The notes: generated from the sequence alone by a model not told the origin. 64,000 nucleotides of DNA from Lysinibacter cavernae (GCF_011758565.1 NZ_JAAMOX010000001.1:1093838-1157837); one strand, 5' to 3'; numbered from the stretch's first letter, positions 51,332 to 60,923 are shown. A program made the numbers and translations.

Positions 51332-52309
51332 ATGACCGCTACCCTGGCTGAATCTGCCACGCCGGAATCCGGCACTCCCGACCTCGCACCGAAGCGCAGC
51401 CGGAACAAACAAAAACTGGTGCTCAGCACCTCACAGAGAAAAGGCCTCCGCCTTTCGCGGGCACTCCTCTGGCCAGCCCTCATCGTGTCGATTGCCGTCA
51501 CGCAGGTGCCTTTTCTCGTCACTATCTTTTATTCGTTCCAGAAGTGGAACCTGCTGCGCCCAGGCCAGCGCGAATTCGCCTGGTTCGACAACTACGTCAC
51601 GGTCTTCACCGGCGGGGAGTTCCTGAGCTCGCTGCTCGCAACGGTTGTCATCACCGGAACCTCTGTTGTGCTCTCGGTGGTATTTGGTTTGATCCTCGCC
51701 GTGCTGCTCGACCGAAAGTTTGTTGGCCAGGGCCTCGCCCGCACGCTGCTCATTACCCCGTTCCTCATGATGCCTGCCGCCGCGGCCCTCATCTGGAAGT
51801 GGTCGATGCTCGACGCCAACGTCGGCATGGTGAACTGGGGACTGTCACTCATCGGCCTCGACGCCGTGCAGTGGAACACCAACTTCCCGGCGCTCACGGT
51901 CATCATGGTGCTCACCTGGCAGTACACGCCGTTTATGATGCTCATCCTGCTCGCGGGATTGCAGAGCCAGCCTGGTGAGGTGCTTGAGGCCGCCTCGGTT
52001 GACGGGGCCGGACCGGTTCGTCGATTCTTCACGATGACGCTCCCCCACCTCCGCCAGTACATCGAGCTCGCGACCCTGCTCGGCGGCATCATGCTGTTGC
52101 AAGTCTTTGACCCAATCGCGATCATGACGCGAGGCACTGGCGGCACCAAAACGCTGTCGTACCTCCTCTACGAACGAGCCTTCGTTGGGCTCGAAATTGG
52201 CGAGGCCGCCGCCTACGGCGTCATCACGGTTCTGCTCACGATTATCGTGGCGACCGTTGCCCTCCGCCTGTTGTTCAAGATCTTCAGCAACGAAGGAACC
52301 CGCTCATGA
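51332..52309 (+). CDS. ABC sugar transporter permease, SmoF-like
   Basis: A 325-residue permease with about six membrane helices and the EAA loop EAASVDGAGPVRRFFTMTLPHL. It is preceded by a 45-residue polar N-terminus. Start ATG at 51332; longer upstream frame lies in the hairpin region and is not used. It overlaps the next permease by ATGA. Confidence 0.92.
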   Translation: MTATLAESATPESGTPDLAPKRSRNKQKLVLSTSQRKGLRLSRALLWPALIVSIAVTQVPFLVTIFYSFQKWNLLRPGQREFAWFDNYVTVFTGGEFLSSLLATVVITGTSVVLSVVFGLILAVLLDRKFVGQGLARTLLITPFLMMPAAAALIWKWSMLDANVGMVNWGLSLIGLDAVQWNTNFPALTVIMVLTWQYTPFMMLILLAGLQSQPGEVLEAASVDGAGPVRRFFTMTLPHLRQYIELATLLGGIMLLQVFDPIAIMTRGTGGTKTLSYLLYERAFVGLEIGEAAAYGVITVLLTIIVATVALRLLFKIFSNEGTRS

Positions 52310-53166
52310 GCACCTCAGTCAAAGCCCCAGTCCTCCGCCGTAAGAAGCCGCTACGCCTCCGCGCGGGTTCCGCAGCACTCACCACGATTACGTGGGTCAT
52401 CACGCTCGGCTTCTTTTTTCCCGTTGCCTGGATGGTCTTCACCTCCTTTAAAACGGAAAAAGCGGCCGCCACGTTCCCACCAACGTTTGTCACCGAACTC
52501 ACGCTTGATAATTTCACCAAGGTGCTCGACCGCGGCTTTGGTGATTACCTGCTGAACTCGCTCATGGCGAGCCTCGGCTCGACGCTCATTGTGCTGGTTC
52601 TGGCGATCCCCGCCGCGTATGCGCTCTCGATCCGCCCGATCTTCAAGGCCACCGACGCGCTCTTCTTCTTCATCTCGACCCGATTCATGCCCATCGCGGC
52701 CGCGATCATCCCCATCTATCTGCTCTTGCAGACGATGGGCTTACTCGACAACATCTCGGCGCTGAGCGTGCTCTATGTTGGCATGAACCTGCCGCTCGCG
52801 GTATGGATGATGCGCTCGTTCTTCAGCGAGGTTCCGTTAGAGATCGTTGAGGCTGCGCAGATCGACGGGGCAAAGTTCTTCACCGAGCTGTTCCGTGTGG
52901 TCATGCCCCTCGTCGCTCCCGGCATCGCGGCGGCTGGTCTCATCTGCTTCATCTTCTCGTGGAACGAGTACTTCCTCGCGAATCTGCTCACCTCGACTTA
53001 CGCTCGCACCACGCCGCCATTCCTTGGCAGCTTTGTTGACGGTCGTGGCCAGTTCCTTGCGGTGTTGTCCGCCGCGGCAACGCTTGCGGTGCTTCCCGTT
53101 GTGATCGCAGGATGGGCCGCCCAGAAGCGTCTTGTTCGCGGTCTTGCCATGGGTGCGATTAAATAA
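52306..53166 (+). CDS. ABC sugar transporter permease, SmoG-like
   Basis: A 286-residue permease with six hydrophobic helices and the EAA loop EAAQIDGAKFFTELFRVVMPLV. It forms the channel with the preceding permease. No ATP-binding subunit is encoded anywhere in the operon; a shared MsiK-type ATPase elsewhere is the usual arrangement in Actinobacteria. Confidence 0.93.
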   Translation: MSTSVKAPVLRRKKPLRLRAGSAALTTITWVITLGFFFPVAWMVFTSFKTEKAAATFPPTFVTELTLDNFTKVLDRGFGDYLLNSLMASLGSTLIVLVLAIPAAYALSIRPIFKATDALFFFISTRFMPIAAAIIPIYLLLQTMGLLDNISALSVLYVGMNLPLAVWMMRSFFSEVPLEIVEAAQIDGAKFFTELFRVVMPLVAPGIAAAGLICFIFSWNEYFLANLLTSTYARTTPPFLGSFVDGRGQFLAVLSAAATLAVLPVVIAGWAAQKRLVRGLAMGAIK

Positions 53167-53169
53167 GCT

Positions 53170-54708
53170 ATGACCACTCGCTACGTTCTTGGCATTGATG
53201 CCGGCCAAACCACCGTCAAAGCGGTGCTGCACGACGAGCAGCTTCGCCCAGTGGCGATTGGCCGGCGGTCGAGCCCGCTCAACACCTCGGTGCCAAGGCA
53301 GGCCGACCGTTCGCAGGACGAGCTCTGGGCCGTTGCCGCTGGGGCAATTCGGGATGCGATTGAGCAGTCGGGCATCGACCCAGCCAGTATCGCCGCAATC
53401 GGTATCGCCGGCCACGGCGACGGGCTGCATCTCGTCGACACGGACGGCGCCCCGGTTGGCATGGCGATTACAGCGGTTGACAGCCGCGCGCACCTTGAGG
53501 CAGACGCCATCCTTGCCGATCCAGTGCGGCGCAGCATCATCCTTGAGCGCTCAGGCCAGCTCCCCGTTGCGAGCTCGCCAGGTGTGCTCCTGAAGTGGAT
53601 GGTCGCGAACGAGCCAGACCTGATGCAGCGCGCCAGCGCGATGCTGTCCTGCAAGGACATCATTCGACTTCGGCTCACCGGTGTTGTTGCGACCGAAATT
53701 TCGGATGCGTGCTCTTCGTTCCTCGATGTGGCCGCCGCCCCCGATGAGGTGCGCTGGAGCCCCGATGTGCTGGAGGCATACGGGCTGAGCGAGTGGGCAC
53801 ATTTGCTCCCCGAGATTCGACTTGGCGGAGATATCGGCGGCTCGGTGACTGCGGAGGCGGCGGCGCTCACAGGACTCGCAGAGGGCACTCCGGTCATCAT
53901 GGGGCTGCACGATGTCCAGGCGGCCTCCATCGGCATGAGCGCGCTCGTGCCAGGGCGGCTCGCCCTCGTAGCCGGTTCCTTCAGCACCAACGGTGTCACG
54001 ACAACCGAGAAACACGTGGATGCCAGGTGGCAGTCGCGCCTCTCGGTGCGACCAGATCTTCGGATCGCAATGTCTACCTCGCCGACCGCGTCTCCAACGC
54101 TCGAATGGATGCTGCGCCTGCTTGGCATCCACAGCCCGGCCGAACGCGACGCCATCTTTGCCGAGGCTGCCGCGCTCGATCCCACCGAGCATGTTCCCCT
54201 TGTGCTTCCGTACCTGTTTGCTTCCCCACTTGGTGCTGAGGCCTCTGGCACCGTTGCGGATGTCAGAGGCTGGCACACACGGGCCCACCTGCTCAGGGGC
54301 ACGCTCGAGGGAATCGTGCTCATGCACGTGTGGCACACTTCCGCTCTGGCCGAACAGTTTGGCTGGGAGACCGGTTCTGGCCCCGGTGCCGCGGTCCTCG
54401 GCGGAGGCCTCTCCAACTCGGCGCTCTACGTGCAGCTGGTAGCCAACGCACTGCGGCAACCGATTCAGGTCATCAGCAACGAGGAAGCTGGTGCGTTTGG
54501 TGTTGCCGCCCTCGCGGCGGTTTCGGTTGGGCTCATCCCTTCACTTGAGGATGCTCAGAACCTGGTTGATCGCGAACCAGCCGTCGAGCCATCGCCCGAA
54601 TCGGCGAGGTATTGGGATCGAGTGATCGCGTCTTTCAACGAACTCTGCGCGACACTTGCCCCGTGGTGGCACGCACAAAACGCCCCGAGGGGTGACAATA
54701 AAGAATGA
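53170..54708 (+). CDS. FGGY-family carbohydrate kinase
   Basis: A 512-residue FGGY kinase. The N-terminal ATPase motif GIDAGQTTVKAV is at 8-19, AGHGDGLHLVD near 81-91 is like the LyxK/EryA subgroup, and a C-terminal GGGLSNSALYVQLVANAL motif binds adenosine. It phosphorylates a sugar or polyol; ketose, L-xylulose-like or tetritol substrates are possible. It starts 3 bases after the permease stop and overlaps the DeoR gene by ATGA. Confidence 0.88.
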   Translation: MTTRYVLGIDAGQTTVKAVLHDEQLRPVAIGRRSSPLNTSVPRQADRSQDELWAVAAGAIRDAIEQSGIDPASIAAIGIAGHGDGLHLVDTDGAPVGMAITAVDSRAHLEADAILADPVRRSIILERSGQLPVASSPGVLLKWMVANEPDLMQRASAMLSCKDIIRLRLTGVVATEISDACSSFLDVAAAPDEVRWSPDVLEAYGLSEWAHLLPEIRLGGDIGGSVTAEAAALTGLAEGTPVIMGLHDVQAASIGMSALVPGRLALVAGSFSTNGVTTTEKHVDARWQSRLSVRPDLRIAMSTSPTASPTLEWMLRLLGIHSPAERDAIFAEAAALDPTEHVPLVLPYLFASPLGAEASGTVADVRGWHTRAHLLRGTLEGIVLMHVWHTSALAEQFGWETGSGPGAAVLGGGLSNSALYVQLVANALRQPIQVISNEEAGAFGVAALAAVSVGLIPSLEDAQNLVDREPAVEPSPESARYWDRVIASFNELCATLAPWWHAQNAPRGDNKE

Positions 54709-55616
54709 GCAATTCTGAGGCTGCGCCGACGCCGATAACCACGGGCACGAGCAAGGCGTCTCGTTCGCGACGGGAGGTCATCCTTCGCGACCTCGACGCA
54801 CACGGCCGCGTTGAGGTGAGTGAGCTTGCGATCACCCTTGGCGTTGCGGAAGAAACCGTCCGTCGCGATCTCAAGGCGCTCGAACAGTCTGGCCACCTCG
54901 CACGGGCCCACGGTGGCGCGATCAGGGCGTCACGGGTCGTTCCAGAGCTCGGTTGGCTGGCCCAAACCGAACACGAGGTGCATCCCGTTGCCCGCGCCGC
55001 GGCGGCGCTCATCCCGCAACAGGGCAATGTCTTCATCGGGGCTGGCGACATCGCAGAAGACCTCGCGTCGCTCCTCCCAAACAGCCAAGACCTGCACGTC
55101 GTCACGAACTCAATTCCGGTCGCACTCGCCGCGAGCAGGAACCCCGAGATTGTCGTCTACAACCTCGGCGGGCTGGTTGACCCGAGCGATGCGTCCCAGT
55201 CGGGCCAGTGGGCTCGCGAAGACCTCGGGCGGTTGCGTCTCGACCTCGCGTTTCTCTCCCCAGAAGGCATGACGCCAGATGGCTCGCTCACAGCCACAAC
55301 ACCAAAATCTGCCGCGATTCTTGGTGAGGTTGTGCGCACGGCGAAACGCACGGTGCTGATGGCAAGCGGCTCCCGGCTCCAGCCAAAGGGCCTCGTCAAG
55401 TTCGCCCAGCTCGCTGACATTGGCTACGCGGTTGTCGACGACCGCTGCGGCGAAGCGTTCCACACACTCGCAACAGAGGCTGGAGTCTCGGTGACGGTTG
55501 CTGCGCGGCTCACGACGTCCTCGGCGGCGGTTCGTCCGGATGCCGGCACCTCGCAACCCTTCGACGATCCGAACATCTCCCCCAAGTCGGCTACACCTGA
55601 AGAGAGCAACTCATGA
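54705..55616 (+). CDS. DeoR-family transcriptional regulator, in-operon
   Basis: A 303-residue DeoR regulator: HTH (VEVSELAITLGVAEETVRRDLKALEQSGHL) and sugar-phosphate sensor. It lies inside the polyol operon between the kinases with ATGA overlaps on both sides, so it is a second regulator for this locus. Its C-terminal 40 residues are a low-complexity tail. Confidence 0.9.
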   Translation: MSNSEAAPTPITTGTSKASRSRREVILRDLDAHGRVEVSELAITLGVAEETVRRDLKALEQSGHLARAHGGAIRASRVVPELGWLAQTEHEVHPVARAAAALIPQQGNVFIGAGDIAEDLASLLPNSQDLHVVTNSIPVALAASRNPEIVVYNLGGLVDPSDASQSGQWAREDLGRLRLDLAFLSPEGMTPDGSLTATTPKSAAILGEVVRTAKRTVLMASGSRLQPKGLVKFAQLADIGYAVVDDRCGEAFHTLATEAGVSVTVAARLTTSSAAVRPDAGTSQPFDDPNISPKSATPEESNS

Positions 55617-56617
55617 GCGCCATCGTAACCGTAACGCCGTCGGCCGCAATCGATCAGACGTATGTGCTTCCCGAACTCGCAATCGGCGAAGTCAACCGGG
55701 CCTCGTCAGCCCACACCGAACTCAGCGGAAAAGGGGTGAATGTTGCACACGCGATTGCCCTCGGCGGTACTCGGGTCAGCGCGGTGCTAACACTCGGCGA
55801 AAACGATCAGGCCCTTGCAACCCATCAGGGTGAACACGTTGCCAGTCGGCCAACACTCGTTCCGGTCATCGTGCCAGGCCCAACACGGGTGAATACCTCA
55901 ATCATCGATTCGTTCGGGCGCACGACCAAGATCAATCAGTCCCCCATCCCGCTGAGCGACGAGCACTGGGGCGAACTCCACGCAGCGACACTGCGCGAGC
56001 TTGAATCGCTCGGCGCGAGCTGGCTGGTTGTGTGTGGGAGCATCCCAACCAACACGGCAAGTGACGAGCTCGTCCCTTTCGCCGACTTACTCGCTGAGGC
56101 GCACGCTCGCGGCATTCGCACCGCACTGGATACGAGCGGTCAGGCGCTGCGACAGGTCTTGCAGCAGGGCGCTCCGCTCACCCTCATCAAGCCGAACACG
56201 CACGAACTTGCTGACCTTCTCGGCCGTTCGCTCGTGACCATCGGCGATGTTATCGATGCGGCCAACGAACTCCGGGCCTCCGGCGTTGAGATGGTCTATG
56301 TGAGCATGGGTGAGGATGGTGCCCTTGCCGTTGCCAAAACCGGAGTCTGGTGGGCAAAGACGGAGGCCACGTCAGTGGTCAATTCGGCTGGCGCAGGCGA
56401 CGCCTCGCTTGCCGGTTTCATCACGGGCCTCGCAGATGGGGATGCCGACGACGCCGTCCCTCGAGCGATCGCGACTGCGGCGTCCTGGGGCGCTCTGTCC
56501 GTTTCACAGCAGACCACGCTCCTCTCCGCGCTCGACGAGGCCAGGCCGGCGACCGTTGTGGCGGCCCCAGACCGGTCGACGCTGCTCGCCGACCCAGCGG
56601 AGGTGGCACATGCGTAG
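55613..56617 (+). CDS. 1-phosphofructokinase/tagatose-6-phosphate kinase-like PfkB protein
   Basis: A 334-residue PfkB kinase of the FruK/LacC branch. SGKGVNVAHAIALGG near 38-52 and NSAGAGDASLAGFI with the catalytic D263 in GAGD. It adds a second phosphate to a ketohexose phosphate. Overlaps both neighbours (ATGA upstream, 8 bases with the HAD gene), and thus is firmly part of the operon. Confidence 0.87.
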   Translation: MSAIVTVTPSAAIDQTYVLPELAIGEVNRASSAHTELSGKGVNVAHAIALGGTRVSAVLTLGENDQALATHQGEHVASRPTLVPVIVPGPTRVNTSIIDSFGRTTKINQSPIPLSDEHWGELHAATLRELESLGASWLVVCGSIPTNTASDELVPFADLLAEAHARGIRTALDTSGQALRQVLQQGAPLTLIKPNTHELADLLGRSLVTIGDVIDAANELRASGVEMVYVSMGEDGALAVAKTGVWWAKTEATSVVNSAGAGDASLAGFITGLADGDADDAVPRAIATAASWGALSVSQQTTLLSALDEARPATVVAAPDRSTLLADPAEVAHA

Positions 56618-57398
56618 CGCGGCGGAGACACCGCGCCAAAATGCAGTGCCAGAAAACGCAGCGCCAGGCGGTGTAATCAACGACCCAACAATCCTTGGCG
56701 GCTTTACCGCAAAGGGCATCCTGTTCGACTGCGACGGCGTGCTCGTAGACTCCGACCAGGCCGCCGAAGTTGCCTGGGCAGAGTGGGCAGACGAATACGC
56801 CCCCGGCTTCTCATTTGGGCGAGACATCGTGCACGGCCGCCCCGCAGCAGATACCGTCGCGGAGCTTGTCGCTGAGCCCCTGCGCGCTGCTGCCGGCCAA
56901 CGACTTCGCGAGCTCGAGGTCGAAACGGCGCGGCTCTCGACCCCAATCCCGGGGGCCGTTGAGTTTGTCCGTTCGCTTCCAGACGGGTCCTGGGCAGTTG
57001 TAACCTCTGGGCTGCCAGACGTTGCACGCGCGCGGCTTGCCGCGGCAGGCTTTGCGCAACCGGACATCATTGTGACCGCCGCCGACATCACCTACGGCAA
57101 GCCGCATCCAGAGCCCTACCTGCTCGGCGCGAGCCGACTCGGGATCGATCCGGCCGACGCCATCGTCTTCGAGGATGCCCCAGCCGGCATTACCTCTGCA
57201 ACGGATGCCGGCGTTGGCCTCACCGTTGGCGTCGGCGAGCGCGGCAGCAAGACAGCCGCCAACGCCCTGATCGACAGCTTTGTTGGCCTCAGCGTTGTCA
57301 CGGTGAGCGAAGACTCGTTTGTCCTCAGCTCGGCGCGGCGTGTGACCATCGACGGCCAATCCTCCTCTTCCTCCCTACCCGAAAGTGAGACCCGGTGA
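56610..57398 (+). CDS. HAD-family phosphatase
   Basis: A 262-residue HAD IA protein; motif I is DCDGVLVDSD, motif II VVTSGLP, then KPHPEPYLLGA and VFEDAPAGI. ATG at 56610 (GGAGGTGGCAC upstream) lies within the preceding gene's end. It may dephosphorylate a sugar or polyol phosphate. The first 35 residues are a polar extension. Confidence 0.85.
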   Translation: MRSAAETPRQNAVPENAAPGGVINDPTILGGFTAKGILFDCDGVLVDSDQAAEVAWAEWADEYAPGFSFGRDIVHGRPAADTVAELVAEPLRAAAGQRLRELEVETARLSTPIPGAVEFVRSLPDGSWAVVTSGLPDVARARLAAAGFAQPDIIVTAADITYGKPHPEPYLLGASRLGIDPADAIVFEDAPAGITSATDAGVGLTVGVGERGSKTAANALIDSFVGLSVVTVSEDSFVLSSARRVTIDGQSSSSSLPESETR

Positions 57399-58870
57399 CT
57401 CCCCTGAGCAACGCAACCCTTGCCGACCTACCGTCCGACGTAGCCAGGCCAACCTATGACCGCTCACAACTCACGCCGGGTATATTCCACTTCGGGGTTG
57501 GCGGTTTTCACCGCGCCCACCAGGCGGTCATGCTCGACGACTTGCTCTCACAGGGGCTCGCAACCGACTGGGCCATCTGCGGCATCGGTGTGCTTCCCTC
57601 CGATGCAAGGATGCGCGACGTCATGCGGGACCAAGACTGCCTCTACACCCTCGTGGTCCGCGACCCGTCTGGCAAGCAAGAGCGGCGGGTCATCGGCTCG
57701 ATTGTTGACTACCTGTTTGCGCCAGACGACGTGGATGCGGTGATCGAGCGCCTCGCCTCCCCTGCGGCCAAGATCGTGTCGATGACAATCACGGAGGGCG
57801 GGTACAACATCCACCCGGTGACCGGCGAGTTTGACCTCACAAACGCCGGCATCGTCGCCGACCTTGCGACTCCGCAGGCACCAGCAAGCGTCTTTGGCAT
57901 TGTGGTCGAGGCCCTCAGGCGGCGCCGCGAGCGCGGTATGACCCCGTTCACCGTCATGTCCTGCGACAACCTGCAGGACAACGGGCGTGTTGCCCGCCGC
58001 TCATTTGTTGCCTACGCGCGGGCGGTGGATGCCGAGCTTGGCGACTGGATCGAGGCCAACGTCTCGTTCCCTAACTCCATGGTCGACCGCATCACCCCAG
58101 TGACCACAGACGAGGACAGGTCCGTCACCTCCGAAGCCATCGGTCTCACTGACGCGTGGCCGGTGGTGTGCGAGCCGTTCCTGCAGTGGGTGCTTGAGGA
58201 TGCCTTCACCGACGGCCGCCCGCCATACGAGCACACCGCTGTGCAGCTTGTTGACGACGTCGAGCCCTACGAACTGATGAAGCTGCGCCTGCTCAACGCG
58301 AGCCATCAGGCGCTCTGCTACTTCGGCTACCTCATGGGCTACCGGCTGGTTCACGACGTGGCCGGCGACCCGCTCGTGGCAACGTTCCTGCGCGCGTACA
58401 TGGATCGTGAGGCAACACCAACGCTCCGGCCGGTGCCTGGCATCAACCTCGACGACTACAAAACACAGCTCATCGAGCGCTTTGCGAACCCGGGTGTTCG
58501 TGACACCGTCGCCAGGCTGTGTGCCGATTCTTCCGACCGCATCCCGAAGTGGCTTGTTCCTGTCATCAACGAGCAGCTGGCGACCGACGGTGAGATTGTG
58601 TTGTCAGCCGCGATCTGCGCGAGCTGGGCTCGCTACTCGGAGGGCGTAGACGAGCAGGGCGAATCCATTGAGGTGGTTGACCGCCTCCGCGACACGGTCA
58701 TGGGCTATGCCGCCAAGCATTCGACCGACCCGCTCGCGTTCATCCGCGACCGCGATCTCTTTGGCGACCTCATCGATAACGAGCGTTTTGTGTCCGCGTA
58801 CTCGGCTGCGCTTGAGTCGCTCCACGCCTCTGGCGCACGCGCGACGGTTGCTGGCCTCGTCGGCCAGTAA
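57395..58870 (+). CDS. Mannitol dehydrogenase-family polyol dehydrogenase
   Basis: A 491-residue long-chain dehydrogenase of the mannitol 2-dehydrogenase family. N-terminal Rossmann start HFGVGGFHRAHQAVMLDDLL near 32, then TITEGGYN and the catalytic region KLRLLNASHQALCYFGYL with the essential lysine. It oxidises a hexitol (mannitol, sorbitol, altritol or galactitol) to a ketose with NAD(P). GTG start overlaps the HAD stop (GTGA). Last gene of the operon. Confidence 0.92.
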   Translation: MTPLSNATLADLPSDVARPTYDRSQLTPGIFHFGVGGFHRAHQAVMLDDLLSQGLATDWAICGIGVLPSDARMRDVMRDQDCLYTLVVRDPSGKQERRVIGSIVDYLFAPDDVDAVIERLASPAAKIVSMTITEGGYNIHPVTGEFDLTNAGIVADLATPQAPASVFGIVVEALRRRRERGMTPFTVMSCDNLQDNGRVARRSFVAYARAVDAELGDWIEANVSFPNSMVDRITPVTTDEDRSVTSEAIGLTDAWPVVCEPFLQWVLEDAFTDGRPPYEHTAVQLVDDVEPYELMKLRLLNASHQALCYFGYLMGYRLVHDVAGDPLVATFLRAYMDREATPTLRPVPGINLDDYKTQLIERFANPGVRDTVARLCADSSDRIPKWLVPVINEQLATDGEIVLSAAICASWARYSEGVDEQGESIEVVDRLRDTVMGYAAKHSTDPLAFIRDRDLFGDLIDNERFVSAYSAALESLHASGARATVAGLVGQ

Positions 58871-58890
58871 TCTCTCGCCCCCTTCCGGGA

Positions 58891-58950
58891 ATCCAGGTCG
58901 CAAAACATGTCGTCTTTTGGTCAAAAGACGACATGTTTTGCGACCTCGAT
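58891..58950. repeat. Palindromic element, family B, copy 2 (probable terminator)
   Basis: A perfect 25-bp stem (58895-58919 with 58922-58946) closed by 2 bases, inside a 60-base element equal in length and outer sequence to 43889-43948. It lies between the convergent mannitol-type dehydrogenase and FMN reductase genes, ideal for a bidirectional terminator. Confidence 0.9.
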
Positions 58951-58993
58951 TAGGCTCCGTGTAGATGTTGCGGGGCGGATAGCTGCCCCTGGC

Positions 58994-59581
58994 TCAGTCG
59001 GCCGGCTCGTTGGCCGATCGGCGCGACGCCAACGCATCTGTCAGCGACCGCAAATCGGCGAGCAGCGTTGTTGTCGCGCGCACGATGTGATCGGTCGGGT
59101 GAAACACACCCTGCTCATCGCGGAGGGTCGCCACCCACGGGATGATGACCGTGTCAGGCCCGGCAATCAGCCGTACTGACGAGGCAACCTGCTTGAGCAC
59201 CTGGGCAGAGCGAAGCCCTCCGGAAATCCCGCCGTAACTCACGATGCCGAGGGCTTTGTTACTCCACTCGTGAAAGAGGAAGTCGATGGCGTTTTTTGTG
59301 GCCGCGTTCAGCGAATAGTTGTACTCCGGAATGACAAACACAAACGCGTCACCCCTGCGAATGGTTTCGCTCCAGCGCTTGGTGTGCTCCTTTGTGTACT
59401 GCTGCAGCCGCGGATGATGTGGCTCGTCAAGAAGCGGGAGCCCCACCTCGGCGAGGTCAACAACCTCAATCGCAAACTGCCCGTCTGCTCGTGCCGCGTC
59501 CGCAAACCAGTCGGCGACGGATGCGCCAACCCGCCCAGGCCGAGTACTCCCGATGATGACTTGCAACAGTGGTGTGTCCAT
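58994..59581 (-). CDS. NADPH-dependent FMN reductase-like protein
   Basis: A 195-residue flavodoxin-fold protein: LLQVIIGSTRPGRVG (FMN phosphate loop) and PEYNYSLNAATKNAIDFL. It reduces FMN or quinones with NADPH. It is followed (upstream on its strand) by an aminotransferase gene; a 14-bp tandem repeat sits before its start codon. Confidence 0.9.
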   Translation of the reverse strand: MDTPLLQVIIGSTRPGRVGASVADWFADAARADGQFAIEVVDLAEVGLPLLDEPHHPRLQQYTKEHTKRWSETIRRGDAFVFVIPEYNYSLNAATKNAIDFLFHEWSNKALGIVSYGGISGGLRSAQVLKQVASSVRLIAGPDTVIIPWVATLRDEQGVFHPTDHIVRATTTLLADLRSLTDALASRRSANEPAD

Positions 59582-59593
59582 GAGCTACTCCTT

Positions 59594-59649
59594 AGTGTTG
59601 ATTCAACAGTGTTGATTCGACGGCGTGGATTCGACAGTGTTGATGACGG
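59594..59649. repeat. 14-bp tandem repeats upstream of the FMN reductase gene
   Basis: Four units of consensus AGTGTTGATTCRAC occur at 59594-59607, 59608-59621, 59622-59635 and 59636-59649 (the last degenerate). They lie 13 bases before the ATG of the FMN reductase and up to the aminotransferase stop. Confidence 0.8.
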
Positions 59650-59667
59650 CTAGTCGGGCAGGGCCTG

Positions 59668-60879
59668 CTAGCCGGCCTGGAATCGAAGGATACGGTCGAT
59701 CGCCTCGGCCACGGCATCCTCGCCAGCCGCGAAGCTCAGGCGAACCGTGCGGTGCCCATGTTCCGGGTCAAAATCGGTGCCGGGCACGAGCGCAACCCCT
59801 GCCTCCTCAAGCAGCGCCCTCGCGTAGGCGGATGAGGTGCCCCAGCGTTCAAGCTGCGGACCAAGATCCGCGTAGTAATAGAAGGCACCATCCGCCGGGG
59901 CTGCATCGCCCCAGCCGAGCCGCTCGTGCTGCTCAAGCAACAGCCCGCGGGCGGTCGCGAAGCCCGCGACGACGGCATCCCGCTCGACGTAGCGTTCGGC
60001 GTCAAACGCCCCGAGCGCCGCAAACTGAGCCGGTGCGGGCGGGCACAGAGAAAAATTGCCGGCGAGGGCATCCATCGCGTCGGCAAGGTCCTCTGGCATG
60101 AGCGCCCAGCCGAGCCTCCAGCCGGTCATTCCCCAGTACTTGCTGAACGAGCTGATAACAAGTCCAGACCGGTCGGTCTCCCAGGCGCTCACCCCGAGAG
60201 GGTCGGCCGCACCGTGAACCGGATACGTAATGCCGTGATAGATTTCGTCGCTGACGAGGCGTACCGTGTGTGAAACACACCATTCGGTGAGGGCGGCGAG
60301 TTCAGCCCGGTTCACCATTGTGCCTGTTGGATTTGCTGGCGACGCGAGAATCAGCCCGTGCAGCTCGCCGTACTCAGCAATCGCGTTGTCGAGCAGCGCC
60401 GGTGTTGGTTGATACCTGGTCGCTGGGCCGGTCGCGATGGTCACAACCTCAATTCCGAGGGCGGTCAGGATATTTCGATAGGCCGGATATCCAGGACTCA
60501 CGAGCGCGACCCGGTCACCGGGATTAAACGCCGCTAGAAACGCAAGCGTAAACGCTCCTGACGAGCCGGTGGTCACGGCCACCTGACGCGGATCAACCTC
60601 GATGCCGTACCAATTGTGGTAGTGACCGGCAATCGCTGCGCGCAACTCATGCGTGCCGAGCGGACTCGTGTAGCCGAGCGGCGGGGTGCCGGTTGCGTGG
60701 ATTCGCGCGGCCTCGTCGCTCACCCCTTTTGGTGCACCGCTGCTCGGCTCTCCCGCGCACAGGGAAACGATGCTTCGCCCGTCTGCCCGCAGTTCAGCCA
60801 CTCGGCTGAGGATATCCATAACCTCAAACGGCGGGACGTGCGATCGTGCGGAGGGCTGAAACACTCGGTTGTTGGCCAT
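59668..60879 (-). CDS. PLP-dependent aminotransferase, class I/II
   Basis: A 403-residue fold-type I aminotransferase. Schiff-base lysine K247 in SFSKYWGMTGWRLGW; N and D/Y PLP residues in SPANPTG, SDEIYHG. Resembles aspartate/alanine aminotransferases; substrate not clear. It is transcribed upstream of the FMN reductase. Confidence 0.9.
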   Translation of the reverse strand: MANNRVFQPSARSHVPPFEVMDILSRVAELRADGRSIVSLCAGEPSSGAPKGVSDEAARIHATGTPPLGYTSPLGTHELRAAIAGHYHNWYGIEVDPRQVAVTTGSSGAFTLAFLAAFNPGDRVALVSPGYPAYRNILTALGIEVVTIATGPATRYQPTPALLDNAIAEYGELHGLILASPANPTGTMVNRAELAALTEWCVSHTVRLVSDEIYHGITYPVHGAADPLGVSAWETDRSGLVISSFSKYWGMTGWRLGWALMPEDLADAMDALAGNFSLCPPAPAQFAALGAFDAERYVERDAVVAGFATARGLLLEQHERLGWGDAAPADGAFYYYADLGPQLERWGTSSAYARALLEEAGVALVPGTDFDPEHGHRTVRLSFAAGEDAVAEAIDRILRFQAG

Positions 60880-60923
60880 GATTCCACGATACTCCGCGCG
60901 GTCTCACAACCAACAACCGCACG

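Noticed and set aside
53181-54416. 411-residue minus-strand frame
   Set aside because: Antisense shadow of the FGGY kinase.
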